A model generated the notes under the pieces. It had not been told where the DNA came from, did no database searches, and saw only the letters and a program-made list of their open reading frames with translations. 64,000 bases of DNA from positions 8,097 through 72,096 of the forward strand of contig CALFEO010000026.1 of assembly GCA_937949995.1 (NCBI GenBank), in the 5' to 3' direction. Positions 9,014-15,790 of this stretch are shown piece after piece. The stretch's first letter is position 1. Each line of letters begins with the position of its first letter. This stretch comes from an uncultured bacterium (GTDB lineage Bacteria > Patescibacteriota > Patescibacteriia > 2-12-FULL-60-25). The position numbers and the translations under genes were made by a program.

Positions 9014-9874
9014 ATGCACGCTCCTTTTTTCAGAATTTTCGTGTTCGATGACTTGAACAAAGAGGCTGTAGACGTCGAGCCTGATGGCTATATCGGTGAG
9101 ACGGAGGCTGATTGCTTCTACCTCGACATCGAGGTTCCGTCCGGCTACCAAGCCATCGGCTTCAACGTGGCCGATGATCGTTCGGTCACCATGGCCCGCG
9201 ATTGGCGCGCGAAACCTCAAGACGAAGAGGATCCCGCGCTGAAAACACCGGAGGGAACGCGAATCTACAGGCGCAACGTTCCCGTCGTCGAATCCGATCT
9301 TCGGCTCAGTGCCAAGACAACCAAGTACCCGCAAAACAATTTGCGGATCTTGCAAAATCTTGGTGATGGATATTTTCAGCAATGGAGAGTGTCCATCGTG
9401 TCGCAGGACGGACACTTTTTCTTGGTCACGGAAAAAATGTACGAGCCCTTCCGTTGCTACCGCAGCGGCGACTCTGTCATCTGCCCCGCGCACCAAGAAA
9501 AGTGGGGGTCCTTCGTGACCTTCCTCAACCTAGCTCTCCGCGGATCAGCTCAACAAGCTCTTCCGCCGATTCGCGAGCTTGCGGAAGATGAGGAGAAGAA
9601 GCAGCCCAAGGCCAAGCCCAACGGCATCAGCCAAGGTCAAGCTCGCGTGATCTGGTACAGCCAGGCCGAGCAAATGGGCATGGTGATGACCAAGGAGGGC
9701 GCGGCTCGCGTCCACTGGACCAACATCAAACCCCGCTCCGACAGCCGGCTCGCTCACTTGAACGCAGGTGAGCTGGTCGGCTACGAAGAGCTCACCCGCC
9801 CCCACCTCACCCGAGCCCGCTCCACCGGCTTCAAACTCGAAGCCGTGGGCGTCCGGCTCATCGAATCCGAATAA
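9014..9874 (+). CDS. Orphan protein with C-terminal cold-shock-like domain
   Basis: The ATG at 9014 follows GGAGG by four bases, so the longer frame that begins inside the -35 box is rejected; the product is 286 residues. The N-terminal 190 residues (MHAPFFRIFVFDDL and on) match nothing I know; they are rich in beta-type segments and include RCYRSGDSVICPAHQEKW. After an acidic/basic linker, residues about 212-284 read like a cold-shock fold: ARVIWYSQAEQMGMVM, ARVHWTNI, LNAGELVGYEEL, KLEAVGVRLI. These parallel GxVKWFN, VFVHxSxI, LxEGQxVxFE and AxNV in CspA. The gene is visibly richer in G+C than its neighbours. It stands alone with its own promoter and terminator. Confidence 0.75.
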   Translation: MHAPFFRIFVFDDLNKEAVDVEPDGYIGETEADCFYLDIEVPSGYQAIGFNVADDRSVTMARDWRAKPQDEEDPALKTPEGTRIYRRNVPVVESDLRLSAKTTKYPQNNLRILQNLGDGYFQQWRVSIVSQDGHFFLVTEKMYEPFRCYRSGDSVICPAHQEKWGSFVTFLNLALRGSAQQALPPIRELAEDEEKKQPKAKPNGISQGQARVIWYSQAEQMGMVMTKEGAARVHWTNIKPRSDSRLAHLNAGELVGYEELTRPHLTRARSTGFKLEAVGVRLIESE

Positions 9875-9885
9875 TCCAACCCTAA

Positions 9886-9912
9886 AGCCCCGCGCGTTCT
9901 GCCCGGGGCTAT
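9886..9912 (+). terminator. Intrinsic terminator
   Basis: AGCCCCG and CGGGGCT form a 7-bp stem with an 11-base loop. A weak T-containing tail follows. It sits 12 bases after the stop. Confidence 0.75.
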
Positions 9913-9939
9913 TTCATTACTTCATTTTTGTCCAACCTT

Positions 9940-10360
9940 TTCGTCATTTCTGCTCCTGAGGCGCATCAGCCATTATCAGCTATTAGCTTCTAGCTACTAG
10001 CCACTAGCCAAACAAACCATGGTTTGTCATTTCTGCTCCTAAGGCGCATCCGCCTCAGGCGGAGAATCGGATGTGAGAAATCTCCACTGTTATTACCGGC
10101 TCTGTGGATTCCCTCCTTCTAGGGAATGACGAATTGGTTTTCGTAGGAATAAACCTTGTGTTTATCCGTACTCGAAATGACCATATACTTAGAACGGATA
10201 AACACGAGGTTTATCCCTACGGTAGGGTAGATTCGTTGAAGATTACTCACATCCGATGCGAAATGACAAACAAGGGGTTATTTTGGTTCGAGGTTCGAGG
10301 TTCGAGGTTCGAGGTTGAAGGCTGGAGGCTTGAGGCTGGTGGCTAGAAGCTGATAGCTGT
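9940..10360. repeat. Composite repeat block before relA
   Basis: In order: a GTCATT word with GCTCCTGAGGCGCATCAGCC; an AGCTAG tract (9967-10008); a GTCATTTC unit holding the 31-bp insertion (10033-10063) and running through CTCCACTGTTATTACC and GGATTCCCTCC to about 10130; the compact inverted-repeat element (10142-10221); CACATCCGATGCGAAATGAC; a tandem GAGGTTC tract (10288-10316); and GGCTGGAGGCTTGAGGC. Most of it is the mirror image of the block before topA. Confidence 0.85.
10142..10221. repeat. CGTAGGGATAAACC inverted-repeat element, copy 2 (compact)
   Basis: About 28-base arms: CGTAGGAATAAACC then TTGTGTTTATCCGT on the left, ACGGATAAACACGAGG then TTTATCCCTACG on the right. The loop is about 24 bases. 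The near-perfect palindrome should form a strong hairpin. Confidence 0.85.
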
Positions 10361-10414
10361 TAAAAATTCGCTTGCATTTTTTCTGCAAAATCTCTATCTT
10401 AATAGAATACGCTT

Positions 10415-11944
10415 ATGGGAGAAAAAACAGCCACACTCGACGATCTGATAAATATCGTTAAAGAAATACGTCCGGATGCGGACGTGGCTCTTTTAGAGCG
10501 GGCTTACGCTTTTGCGGATACGGCGCACAAAGGTCAATTGCGCATGTCCGGCATCCCCTACATCATCCATCCTTTATGCACGGCCATCAATCTCGCCAAA
10601 ATGCATGTTTCGGATAACATCATCGCCGCCGGCTTGCTTCATGATGTTGTGGAAGATACTCCTTATACTCTGGATCAAATTAAAGAAGAATTCGGCGAAG
10701 ATATCGCCGGCATGGTTAACGGCATATGCAAAGTCGGCAAAATCAAATACCGCGGAGTCGAGCGCTATATAGAAAATCTGCGCAAAATGTTTATTGCCAT
10801 GGCCAGCGATGTTCGGGTTATAATCATCAAATTCGCGGATCGCTTGCACAATCTCGAAACTCTTGATTGTGTTCCGCAAAAAAAAGCTTACCGCATCGCA
10901 TTGGAAAGTTTAGAGATTTACGCGCCTATCGCCAATCGCTTGGGAATGGGTGATATCAAAGGCAAACTCGAAGACGCGGCCTTCCGCTACGTCATGCCCA
11001 AAGAGCATGAATGGGTTAAGAAACTGGCCGAGGAATCCATGCAATTAAAACAGCCCCAGGTTCATAAAATCATTCAAGAAACTCAAACCGAGTTGGCGCA
11101 GGCAAACATCCCCTGCATCAATGTGCATGGACGCCAAAAACATTTATTTTCCCTCTATCGCAAACTGCTTAAATATAATCGCGATATAACCAAAATCTAC
11201 GATCTCACCGCTATCCGCTGTGTAATGCCGGGCACCGCTGATTGTTATGCGGGCATGGGCATAATTCACAGCCGTTGGACTCCGCTTAAAGGCCGAATTA
11301 AAGATTATATTTCACAGCCAAAACCCAATGGCTATCAATCATTGCATACAACGGTTTTTTACGATCGCGGCGCCATTGTTGAATTCCAATTTCGCACCTT
11401 GGATATGCACGAGGCCGCCGAGTTCGGCATCGCGGCTCATTGGGCCTATGATGAAAACAAGCTCCGGCAAGTAGGTCACGAACGCATCAAAGAAATGATC
11501 GATGAGAACCAACTCGAATGGATGAACCAAATCGCGGATTCCAAAGTCGATTCATCCAATACCAGCAGTTTTCTGGAAGCTTTGGAAGAAATGAAATTAG
11601 ACGCTTTCAATGATCACATTTTCGTATATACCCCCAAGGGCGATGTTATAGATCTGCCTGAAGATTCCACGCCCATAGATTTTGCCTACAAAATCCACAC
11701 AGACATCGGCAACACTTGCGTTGCCGCCAAAGTAAACGACGCAATTCATCCGCTTGATCAACCTTTAAAATCCGGCGACATAGTCGAAATCCGCATCGAC
11801 AAATCACGCAAAGGTCCCAATCCCGATTGGCTCAAATTCGCCAAAACCCGCCACGCTCGGGCCAAAATCCGCCAATATGCCCGTCAAGGCATAACAGGCT
11901 GGCTCAAAGATGTCATTCCCAATCCAATGAAAAAAAGAAAATAG
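10415..11944 (+). CDS. RelA/SpoT (Rel) (p)ppGpp synthetase/hydrolase, no ACT domain
   Basis: The bifunctional stringent-response enzyme transfers pyrophosphate to GTP/GDP and can hydrolyse (p)ppGpp. The HD hydrolase domain is intact, with H52 (IIHPL), HDVVEDT (76-82) and FADRLHNL. The synthetase domain follows: YDLTAIRCVM, GYQSLHTTVF, VEFQFRT and EFGIAAHWAY. A TGS domain runs from IFVYTPKGDVIDL to about residue 470. The protein then ends at residue 509 with a basic tail. The C-terminal helical, zinc-finger and ACT regulatory domains of full Rel proteins (about 740 residues) are absent. Sensing at the ribosome may therefore differ (inference). No Shine-Dalgarno sequence. Confidence 0.95.
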   Translation: MGEKTATLDDLINIVKEIRPDADVALLERAYAFADTAHKGQLRMSGIPYIIHPLCTAINLAKMHVSDNIIAAGLLHDVVEDTPYTLDQIKEEFGEDIAGMVNGICKVGKIKYRGVERYIENLRKMFIAMASDVRVIIIKFADRLHNLETLDCVPQKKAYRIALESLEIYAPIANRLGMGDIKGKLEDAAFRYVMPKEHEWVKKLAEESMQLKQPQVHKIIQETQTELAQANIPCINVHGRQKHLFSLYRKLLKYNRDITKIYDLTAIRCVMPGTADCYAGMGIIHSRWTPLKGRIKDYISQPKPNGYQSLHTTVFYDRGAIVEFQFRTLDMHEAAEFGIAAHWAYDENKLRQVGHERIKEMIDENQLEWMNQIADSKVDSSNTSSFLEALEEMKLDAFNDHIFVYTPKGDVIDLPEDSTPIDFAYKIHTDIGNTCVAAKVNDAIHPLDQPLKSGDIVEIRIDKSRKGPNPDWLKFAKTRHARAKIRQYARQGITGWLKDVIPNPMKKRK

Positions 11945-11956
11945 CTAAAAAAACTC

Positions 11957-12072
11957 CGTAGGGATAAACCTTGTGTTTATCCGTACCGGAAATGCCGAAC
12001 GGTTTTATAATGCGGATAAACACCACATCTTCGCCTTGCGGCTTCGCGTGGTACGCAAGGTTTATCCCCACG
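11957..12072. repeat. CGTAGGGATAAACC inverted-repeat element, copy 3
   Basis: It starts 12 bases after the relA stop. Left end CGTAGGGATAAACC then TTGTGTTTATCCGTACC; inner word GCGGATAAACACC; right end AAGGTTTATCCCCACG. An inner palindrome around CTTGCGGCTTCGCG is present. Confidence 0.82.
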
Positions 12073-12083
12073 TAAAAACTGCT

Positions 12084-12176
12084 TCTGAACTCGTTATAAA
12101 CAGCCTGCTCCGTTGCATAACGGGGTTGTAAACGTTAAGAACGTCTAGCTAGTAGCTAGAAGCTGGTAGCTCGTGG
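12084..12176. repeat. CTGAACTCG element and AGCTAG tract
   Basis: CTGAACTCGTTATAAACAGC, a CTCCGT and ACGGGG palindrome, then TTGTAAACGTTAAGAACG, followed by an AGCTAG tract to within a few bases of the parB stop. The same element recurs at 17153-17209 and, inverted, at 27493-27552. Confidence 0.75.
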
Positions 12177-12181
12177 CTTTT

Positions 12182-13099
12182 TTAGTAGGCTATTTTATCT
12201 AAAATCCTTTGCAAGTCTTCGTCTGAACCGAATTCGATTTTTATTTCTCCATCACCCTCCGGTTTACGTTTAACAGCTACCCGTCCGCCAAAATAAGCTC
12301 TAAGTTTTGCTTCGAGTTCCAATAAATTCGGATCAATTATTTTTGGACGTTTATTGGCTGCCGGTATCTTAGCCTCGGATTGCCTGACCGTAAAATTGCC
12401 GGTTTGCATTTGTTGAAACACTTTCATTCTTTCCGAAACGTCGGGAATTCCCAAAAGCGTACGGGCATGCGACTGTGAAATCAAACCTTCCGCCAAGGCT
12501 TGTTGTATCTCCGGCTCCAAGTCCAGCAAACGAATTATATTGGCCACTTGCGGACGGCTTTTACCCACTCTTGCGCTGATCTGCTCTTGTGTTAATCCGA
12601 ATTCATCTTTCAATTGAGCATAAGCCCGCGCTTCTTCGATGGGATTCAAGTCTCTGCGCTGAACATTTTCAATTATTGCCAACTCCAGCTTTTCTTGTTC
12701 TCCGGCTTTACGAACCAAAGCCGGTACAGTTGTCAGGCCTGCCGCCTTGGCCGCTCTTAAACGTCTTTCACCGGCAATCAACTCATACTTTCCTTCACCC
12801 AAATCAATCACCACCAACGGCTGTAAAATTCCGTGCTCCTTTACCGATGCGGTTAATTCTTCTATGCCCGAATTATCAAAAAACAAGCGCGGTTGTTTGG
12901 AATTGGGGATTATCGCTTCAACGGGAATATGCAAAACTCGATCCGCCGGATCATAATCGCTGATTATGCTTGGCAATGCACCCGCATCTTCGCCGAATAC
13001 TTCGGCTACAATCTCATCGTGAGCCTTGGTGTCATTTTGCCTTTGAGGAATCAAGGCGCCCAAACCGCGCCCCAAACCGGATTGGCGTTTCATCATCAT
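12182..13099 (-). CDS. parB: Chromosome partitioning protein ParB
   Basis: ParB binds parS sites, slides as a CTP-dependent clamp and partners ParA. The N-terminus has the usual ParA-contacting LGRGLGALIP. The ParB/Srx domain includes IIPNSKQPR (63-71) and the CTP-binding GERRLRAAK (110-118). The helix-turn-helix DNA-binding region follows (LTQEQISARVGKSRPQVANIIRLL). The C-terminal dimer domain ends the protein at residue 305. The ATG overlaps the parA TGA by four bases, so the two are translationally coupled. Three consecutive ATG codons make the exact start uncertain by two residues. I found no obvious parS palindrome in the window. Confidence 0.96.
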   Translation of the reverse strand: MMMKRQSGLGRGLGALIPQRQNDTKAHDEIVAEVFGEDAGALPSIISDYDPADRVLHIPVEAIIPNSKQPRLFFDNSGIEELTASVKEHGILQPLVVIDLGEGKYELIAGERRLRAAKAAGLTTVPALVRKAGEQEKLELAIIENVQRRDLNPIEEARAYAQLKDEFGLTQEQISARVGKSRPQVANIIRLLDLEPEIQQALAEGLISQSHARTLLGIPDVSERMKVFQQMQTGNFTVRQSEAKIPAANKRPKIIDPNLLELEAKLRAYFGGRVAVKRKPEGDGEIKIEFGSDEDLQRILDKIAY

Positions 13100-13881
13100 A
13101 AATTTGTATTTGTTGCAAAAGATTCAGTACCCATTATTTCACGCGCCAACCGCTCATAAGCTTTAGCTCCGGGATTGTTGGCATCAAAAGCCGCTATTGA
13201 TCTGCCAAACGAAGGCGCCTCGGCCAAACGCACACTGCGCGGTATAACCGATCTGAAAATATTATTGGGAAAATATTTATATAATTCCTGCAAAACATCA
13301 TTGGATAATTTACATCTTTTATCGTACATGGTTAACACGGCTCCCAAAATTTTTATATCCGGCCTTATTCGTTGTTTAACCAAATCCAAAGTTTGCAATA
13401 AATCAGCCAATCCCTCCAAAGCAAAGTACTCGGCCTGAACCGGTATCAAAATTTCATCCGAAGCAACAATTCCGTTTAAAGTTATGTAACCTAAAGTCGG
13501 CGGACAGTCTATTAAAATATAATCGTAATCATTTCTTATCTCGCGCAAAGCATCATGCAACTTAAACTCTTTACCCTCCAAATGCGGTAACTCCGCATTT
13601 AAACCCGCCAATGATGAAGTAGCCGGTGCCACGCGCAAAGTTTCATGCATTGTGCTTTGCACAATATCACGCATCGAGACACGATTTAACATGGCATCAT
13701 AAACACTGCGTTCTATGGCACTGACATCAACGCCGATACCCGAAGAAGCGTTGGTCTGCGGATCCAAATCAACTATCAAAACAAACTTGCCGTGATCCGC
13801 CAAATAAGCTCCAAGATTAACGGCCGTGGTTGTTTTACCAACCCCGCCTTTTTGATTAACTATGCCGATAATTCGCGCCAT
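13096..13881 (-). CDS. parA: Chromosome partitioning ATPase ParA (Soj)
   Basis: Deviant-Walker P-loop ATPase that moves ParB-bound origins. The motif KGGVGKTT is at residues 11-18, followed by VDLDPQTNASSGIG, then DCPPTLGYIT (Walker B region) and VPVQAEYFALEGL. The ATG at 13881 gives MARIIGIVNQKGG, the family's normal N-terminus; five upstream codons of the open frame are not needed. Length is 261 residues. It is first in a parA-parB pair that lies next to the initiator tRNA gene but is transcribed away from it. Confidence 0.96.
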   Translation of the reverse strand: MARIIGIVNQKGGVGKTTTAVNLGAYLADHGKFVLIVDLDPQTNASSGIGVDVSAIERSVYDAMLNRVSMRDIVQSTMHETLRVAPATSSLAGLNAELPHLEGKEFKLHDALREIRNDYDYILIDCPPTLGYITLNGIVASDEILIPVQAEYFALEGLADLLQTLDLVKQRIRPDIKILGAVLTMYDKRCKLSNDVLQELYKYFPNNIFRSVIPRSVRLAEAPSFGRSIAAFDANNPGAKAYERLAREIMGTESFATNTNL

Positions 13882-13967
13882 AAAACGTACGCACATTTTA
13901 CGTAAATAGCTCTAAAAAAACAAGGGCTTGATTTACAGCTGTTTTTACACTATTTGCCTCTGATTCC

Positions 13968-13996
13968 TTGACACAATGACCCATGTCCTATATATT
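13968..13996 (+). promoter_or_regulatory. Promoter upstream of tRNA-fMet
   Basis: TTGACA, 17 bases, TATATT: a near-consensus sigma-70 type promoter on the plus strand. It lies between the divergent parA start and the tRNA, about 130 bases before the mature tRNA. The interval 14043-14130 holds short repeat-like words (GTAGTCC, GTAGGAC) and no gene. Confidence 0.7.
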
Positions 13997-14133
13997 GATT
14001 GCAACAGATCGATAAACGCTTTTTATCCAATCTCAACCCTCAATCCATCTTACCGGAAACAATTAGTATTTGGTATTTGGCTTGCCCCTCGTAGTCCGTA
14101 GGACGTAGTGGGGTAATTGGTAATTGAATACAT

Positions 14134-14209
14134 CGCGGGGTAGAGCAGTTGGCAGCTCGCCAGGCCCATAACCTGGAGGCCGTGGGTTCAAGTCCCACCC
14201 CCGCAACCA
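14134..14209 (+). tRNA. Initiator tRNA-fMet (CAT)
   Basis: A complete 76-base cloverleaf with encoded CCA. The acceptor stem starts with a C1-A72 mismatch (CGCGGGG against CCCCGCA), the hallmark of bacterial initiators. The anticodon arm is CCAGG, loop CCCATAA, CCTGG. Two of the three conserved G-C pairs next to the loop are kept (G30, G31), while position 29 is A-T, a small departure from the usual GGG/CCC. D-arm and T-arm (GGTTCAAGTCC) are regular. Confidence 0.95.
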
Positions 14210-14212
14210 AGT

Positions 14213-14236
14213 AAAACTCCTTAACCGGAGTTTTTG
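14213..14236 (+). terminator. Terminator after tRNA-fMet
   Basis: AAACTCC, loop TTAACC, GGAGTTTTT, four bases after the CCA end. Confidence 0.85.
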
Positions 14237-14258
14237 CTTTACCCATAATTCAATTAAA

Positions 14259-14281
14259 GAAAAAACTCCACATGCGTGGAG
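14259..14281 (-). terminator. Terminator of the 163-residue orphan gene
   Basis: On the minus strand: CTCCAC, loop GCAT, GTGGAG, then TTTTTTC. A second small hairpin (CCCGT and ACGGG arms, 14286-14300 region) precedes it. Confidence 0.8.
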
Positions 14282-14341
14282 ATATGGACTTCCCGTAACA
14301 AACGGGAAAAAGATCAAGAGGAGAACAAATGAGCTAAGAAC

Positions 14342-14833
14342 TTACCTTCGCTGAACAAAGCGCCTGTCCGCCGGTGGAGGCAAAGCCGTGCGCATATCTC
14401 GAACAATAGGTACGTGCAAAAAATATTTCACGGATCTGACGCCGTTCATTTCCGTTTCAAGACGAAAGGCCAGCGCCACCGCTTGACGCGGAACGCCTTG
14501 TCCGTGTCTTGGCGAAAAGGTAATTGATTTTTTATTACCCATCCGCGCAAACGTCGCAGATCTCCGCACACCGGACGCTTCGAATAACCAATTGCGAAAA
14601 CTGATATTTCCGATTTCTTTGTGCTCGGCATCGATATAAAACAAAGTGCAATCGCCTTCCAAATCTTCTGTTAAGTATTTTGGAAAGACATGCGCCAGAT
14701 AAACCAAACGGGTTGGTGGAATTTTCATCCCCCCGTGAACCAACATGAGTCCGCCGACAGGCGTAACATGAGCCTCAATATCGCCTGTTTTTTGCAACCA
14801 CACTTTACTCATGTAGATAATTTGCCCGCTCAT
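14342..14833 (-). CDS. Orphan protein, possible cold-shock-like N-terminal domain
   Basis: The ATG at 14833 follows AGGAGAG with normal spacing, so eight upstream codons of the open frame are rejected; the product is 163 residues. The first 80 residues can be laid onto a cold-shock fold: GQIIYMS, GDIEAHV, GLMLVHGGMKI (RNP2-like), then LEGDCTLFYID. The remainder (SVKYFLHVPIVRDM and a basic PPADRRFVQRR tail) is unknown. This call is weaker than for the gene at 9014. The gene stands alone with its own promoter and terminator. Confidence 0.65.
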   Translation of the reverse strand: MSGQIIYMSKVWLQKTGDIEAHVTPVGGLMLVHGGMKIPPTRLVYLAHVFPKYLTEDLEGDCTLFYIDAEHKEIGNISFRNWLFEASGVRRSATFARMGNKKSITFSPRHGQGVPRQAVALAFRLETEMNGVRSVKYFLHVPIVRDMRTALPPPADRRFVQRR

Positions 14834-14864
14834 TTTTTGCTCTCCTGTCAAAGACACTATTGTC

Positions 14865-14892
14865 AGTCTAGCATAAAATCAGCTTTTGTCAA
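14865..14892 (-). promoter_or_regulatory. Promoter of the 163-residue orphan gene
   Basis: On the minus strand: TTGACA, 16 bases, TAGACT, with TGC just before the -10. A second TTGACA lies about 17 bases further upstream. Confidence 0.6.
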
Positions 14893-14973
14893 TGGTAAAA
14901 ATGTCAATCATTACTTACAAATAATTGCCTGATTTTTAGCGATATTTCGTTATTATTAATCAGGGGTATTAAC

Positions 14974-14998
14974 AAAAAAATCCCCTAGGGATTTTTTT
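14974..14998. terminator. Bidirectional terminator next to tRNA (CAT)
   Basis: AAAAAAATCCC, loop CTA, GGGATTTTTTT. It directly follows the minus-strand tRNA. Confidence 0.85.
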
Positions 14999-14999
14999 A

Positions 15000-15076
15000 T
15001 GGTAGCGGGGGTGGGGATCGAACCCACGACCTCGGGCTTATGAGTCCCGCGCTCTAACCAACTGAGCTACCCCGCC
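15000..15076 (-). tRNA. tRNA with CAT anticodon (Met elongator or Ile2)
   Basis: 77 bases with encoded CCA. Acceptor GGCGGGG pairs with CCCCGCT, ending in a G1-T72 wobble, so it is not the initiator. D-arm and T-arm (GGTTCGATCCC) are regular. The anticodon loop is CTCATAA. The anticodon stem CGGGA/GCCCG has an A31-G39 mismatch beside the loop. Elongator tRNA-Met and tRNA-Ile2 (lysidine-modified C34) both carry CAT in the gene, and sequence reading alone does not settle which this is. Confidence 0.9.
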
Positions 15077-15084
15077 CAACCAAT

Positions 15085-15260
15085 ACTTCACGAACAACGA
15101 ATCTCTGCACCATAGGCGCATTCGCCTCAGGCGAAGAACCACGAATTACGAACTTCGAACATCCGTAGAGATAAACCTTGTGTTCATATGACGACACCAT
15201 AACTACTACTGTAAAATACGACACCAAGCCTCTACTTCGAGTTACAACCGTGGGCTAGAT
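15085..15260. repeat. Short repeat words and decayed inverted-repeat element, copy 4
   Basis: ACGAACAACGAAT, GCGCATTCGCCTCAGGCGAA, CACGAATTACGAACTTCGAA, then at 15164-15190 the left end of the CGTAGGGATAAACC family (CGTAGAGATAAACC then TTGTGTTCAT) without its right end. The remainder up to 15347 shows no gene. Confidence 0.65.
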
Positions 15261-15347
15261 ATTAACCAATAATAAAAAATTTGGCAAGTATTTCAACCTG
15301 ATTATTATATCATATAAAACACGCACTTGCTCCAAAGGATTGAAGAG

Positions 15348-15629
15348 ATGTACTATGATTACATGAAAAAATCCGATATTAAATGGGCTGTCTACATCCT
15401 ACGTTGCGCCGATAACACCTTCTACGCCGGCATCACTACAGATCTCACTCGCCGCCTTAAATCTCATCTGGCCGGCAAAGCCTCAAAATACACCCGCGCT
15501 CGCCTCCCCGTAACAATGGTCTGGACGGAAACCGACCACACCGAATCCTCGGCCAAAAAACGCGAGGCGGAAATCAAGAAATTATCACGGAAAGAAAAAC
15601 AAAAGTTATTGATAGCTGAAAGCTTGTAG
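15348..15629 (+). CDS. GIY-YIG nuclease domain protein (UPF0213/YhbQ-like)
   Basis: A single small GIY-YIG domain fills the 93 residues: WAVYILRCADNTFYAGITTD (the GIY and YIG equivalents are VYI and YAG), LTRRLKSH with the catalytic-type arginine, then KASKYTRARLPV and a glutamate-containing EIKKLSRKEKQKLL tail. This is the layout of small stand-alone YhbQ-type proteins, whose role is unclear (structure-specific DNA cleavage is suspected). ATG at 15348 follows AAAGGA at 15335; ATG at 15363 is an alternative. The stop runs into a GTCATT-type repeat. Confidence 0.9.
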   Translation: MYYDYMKKSDIKWAVYILRCADNTFYAGITTDLTRRLKSHLAGKASKYTRARLPVTMVWTETDHTESSAKKREAEIKKLSRKEKQKLLIAESL

Positions 15630-15639
15630 GTGAGGAAAG

Positions 15640-15790
15640 TGGAGATTTCTCCCATTCAACTGCACTCAGAGTCGCAATGACGAAAGGAGTTGAATAAGAT
15701 GTCTGTTGAGTTGGAGATTTCTCACATCCGATTCGAAATGACAAACTATGGCTGGTTTGGCTGGTGGCTAGCAGCTGGTAGCTAGTAGCT
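15640..15790. repeat. GTCATT-family copies and AGCTAG tract
   Basis: Two GGAGATTTCTC to CGAAATGAC units, then GGCTGGTTTGGCTGG and an AGCTAG tract. The tract supplies the last codons and stop of the minus-strand glycosyltransferase. Confidence 0.85.

Noticed and set aside
10104..10346. 80-codon frame upstream of relA
   Set aside because: It runs through the repeat block and has no ribosome binding site or recognisable product.
14040..14317. Minus-strand frames giving GLEPTASRLWAW and GWDLNPRPPGYGP
   Set aside because: These are the well-known false translations across a tRNA gene (here tRNA-fMet on the plus strand).
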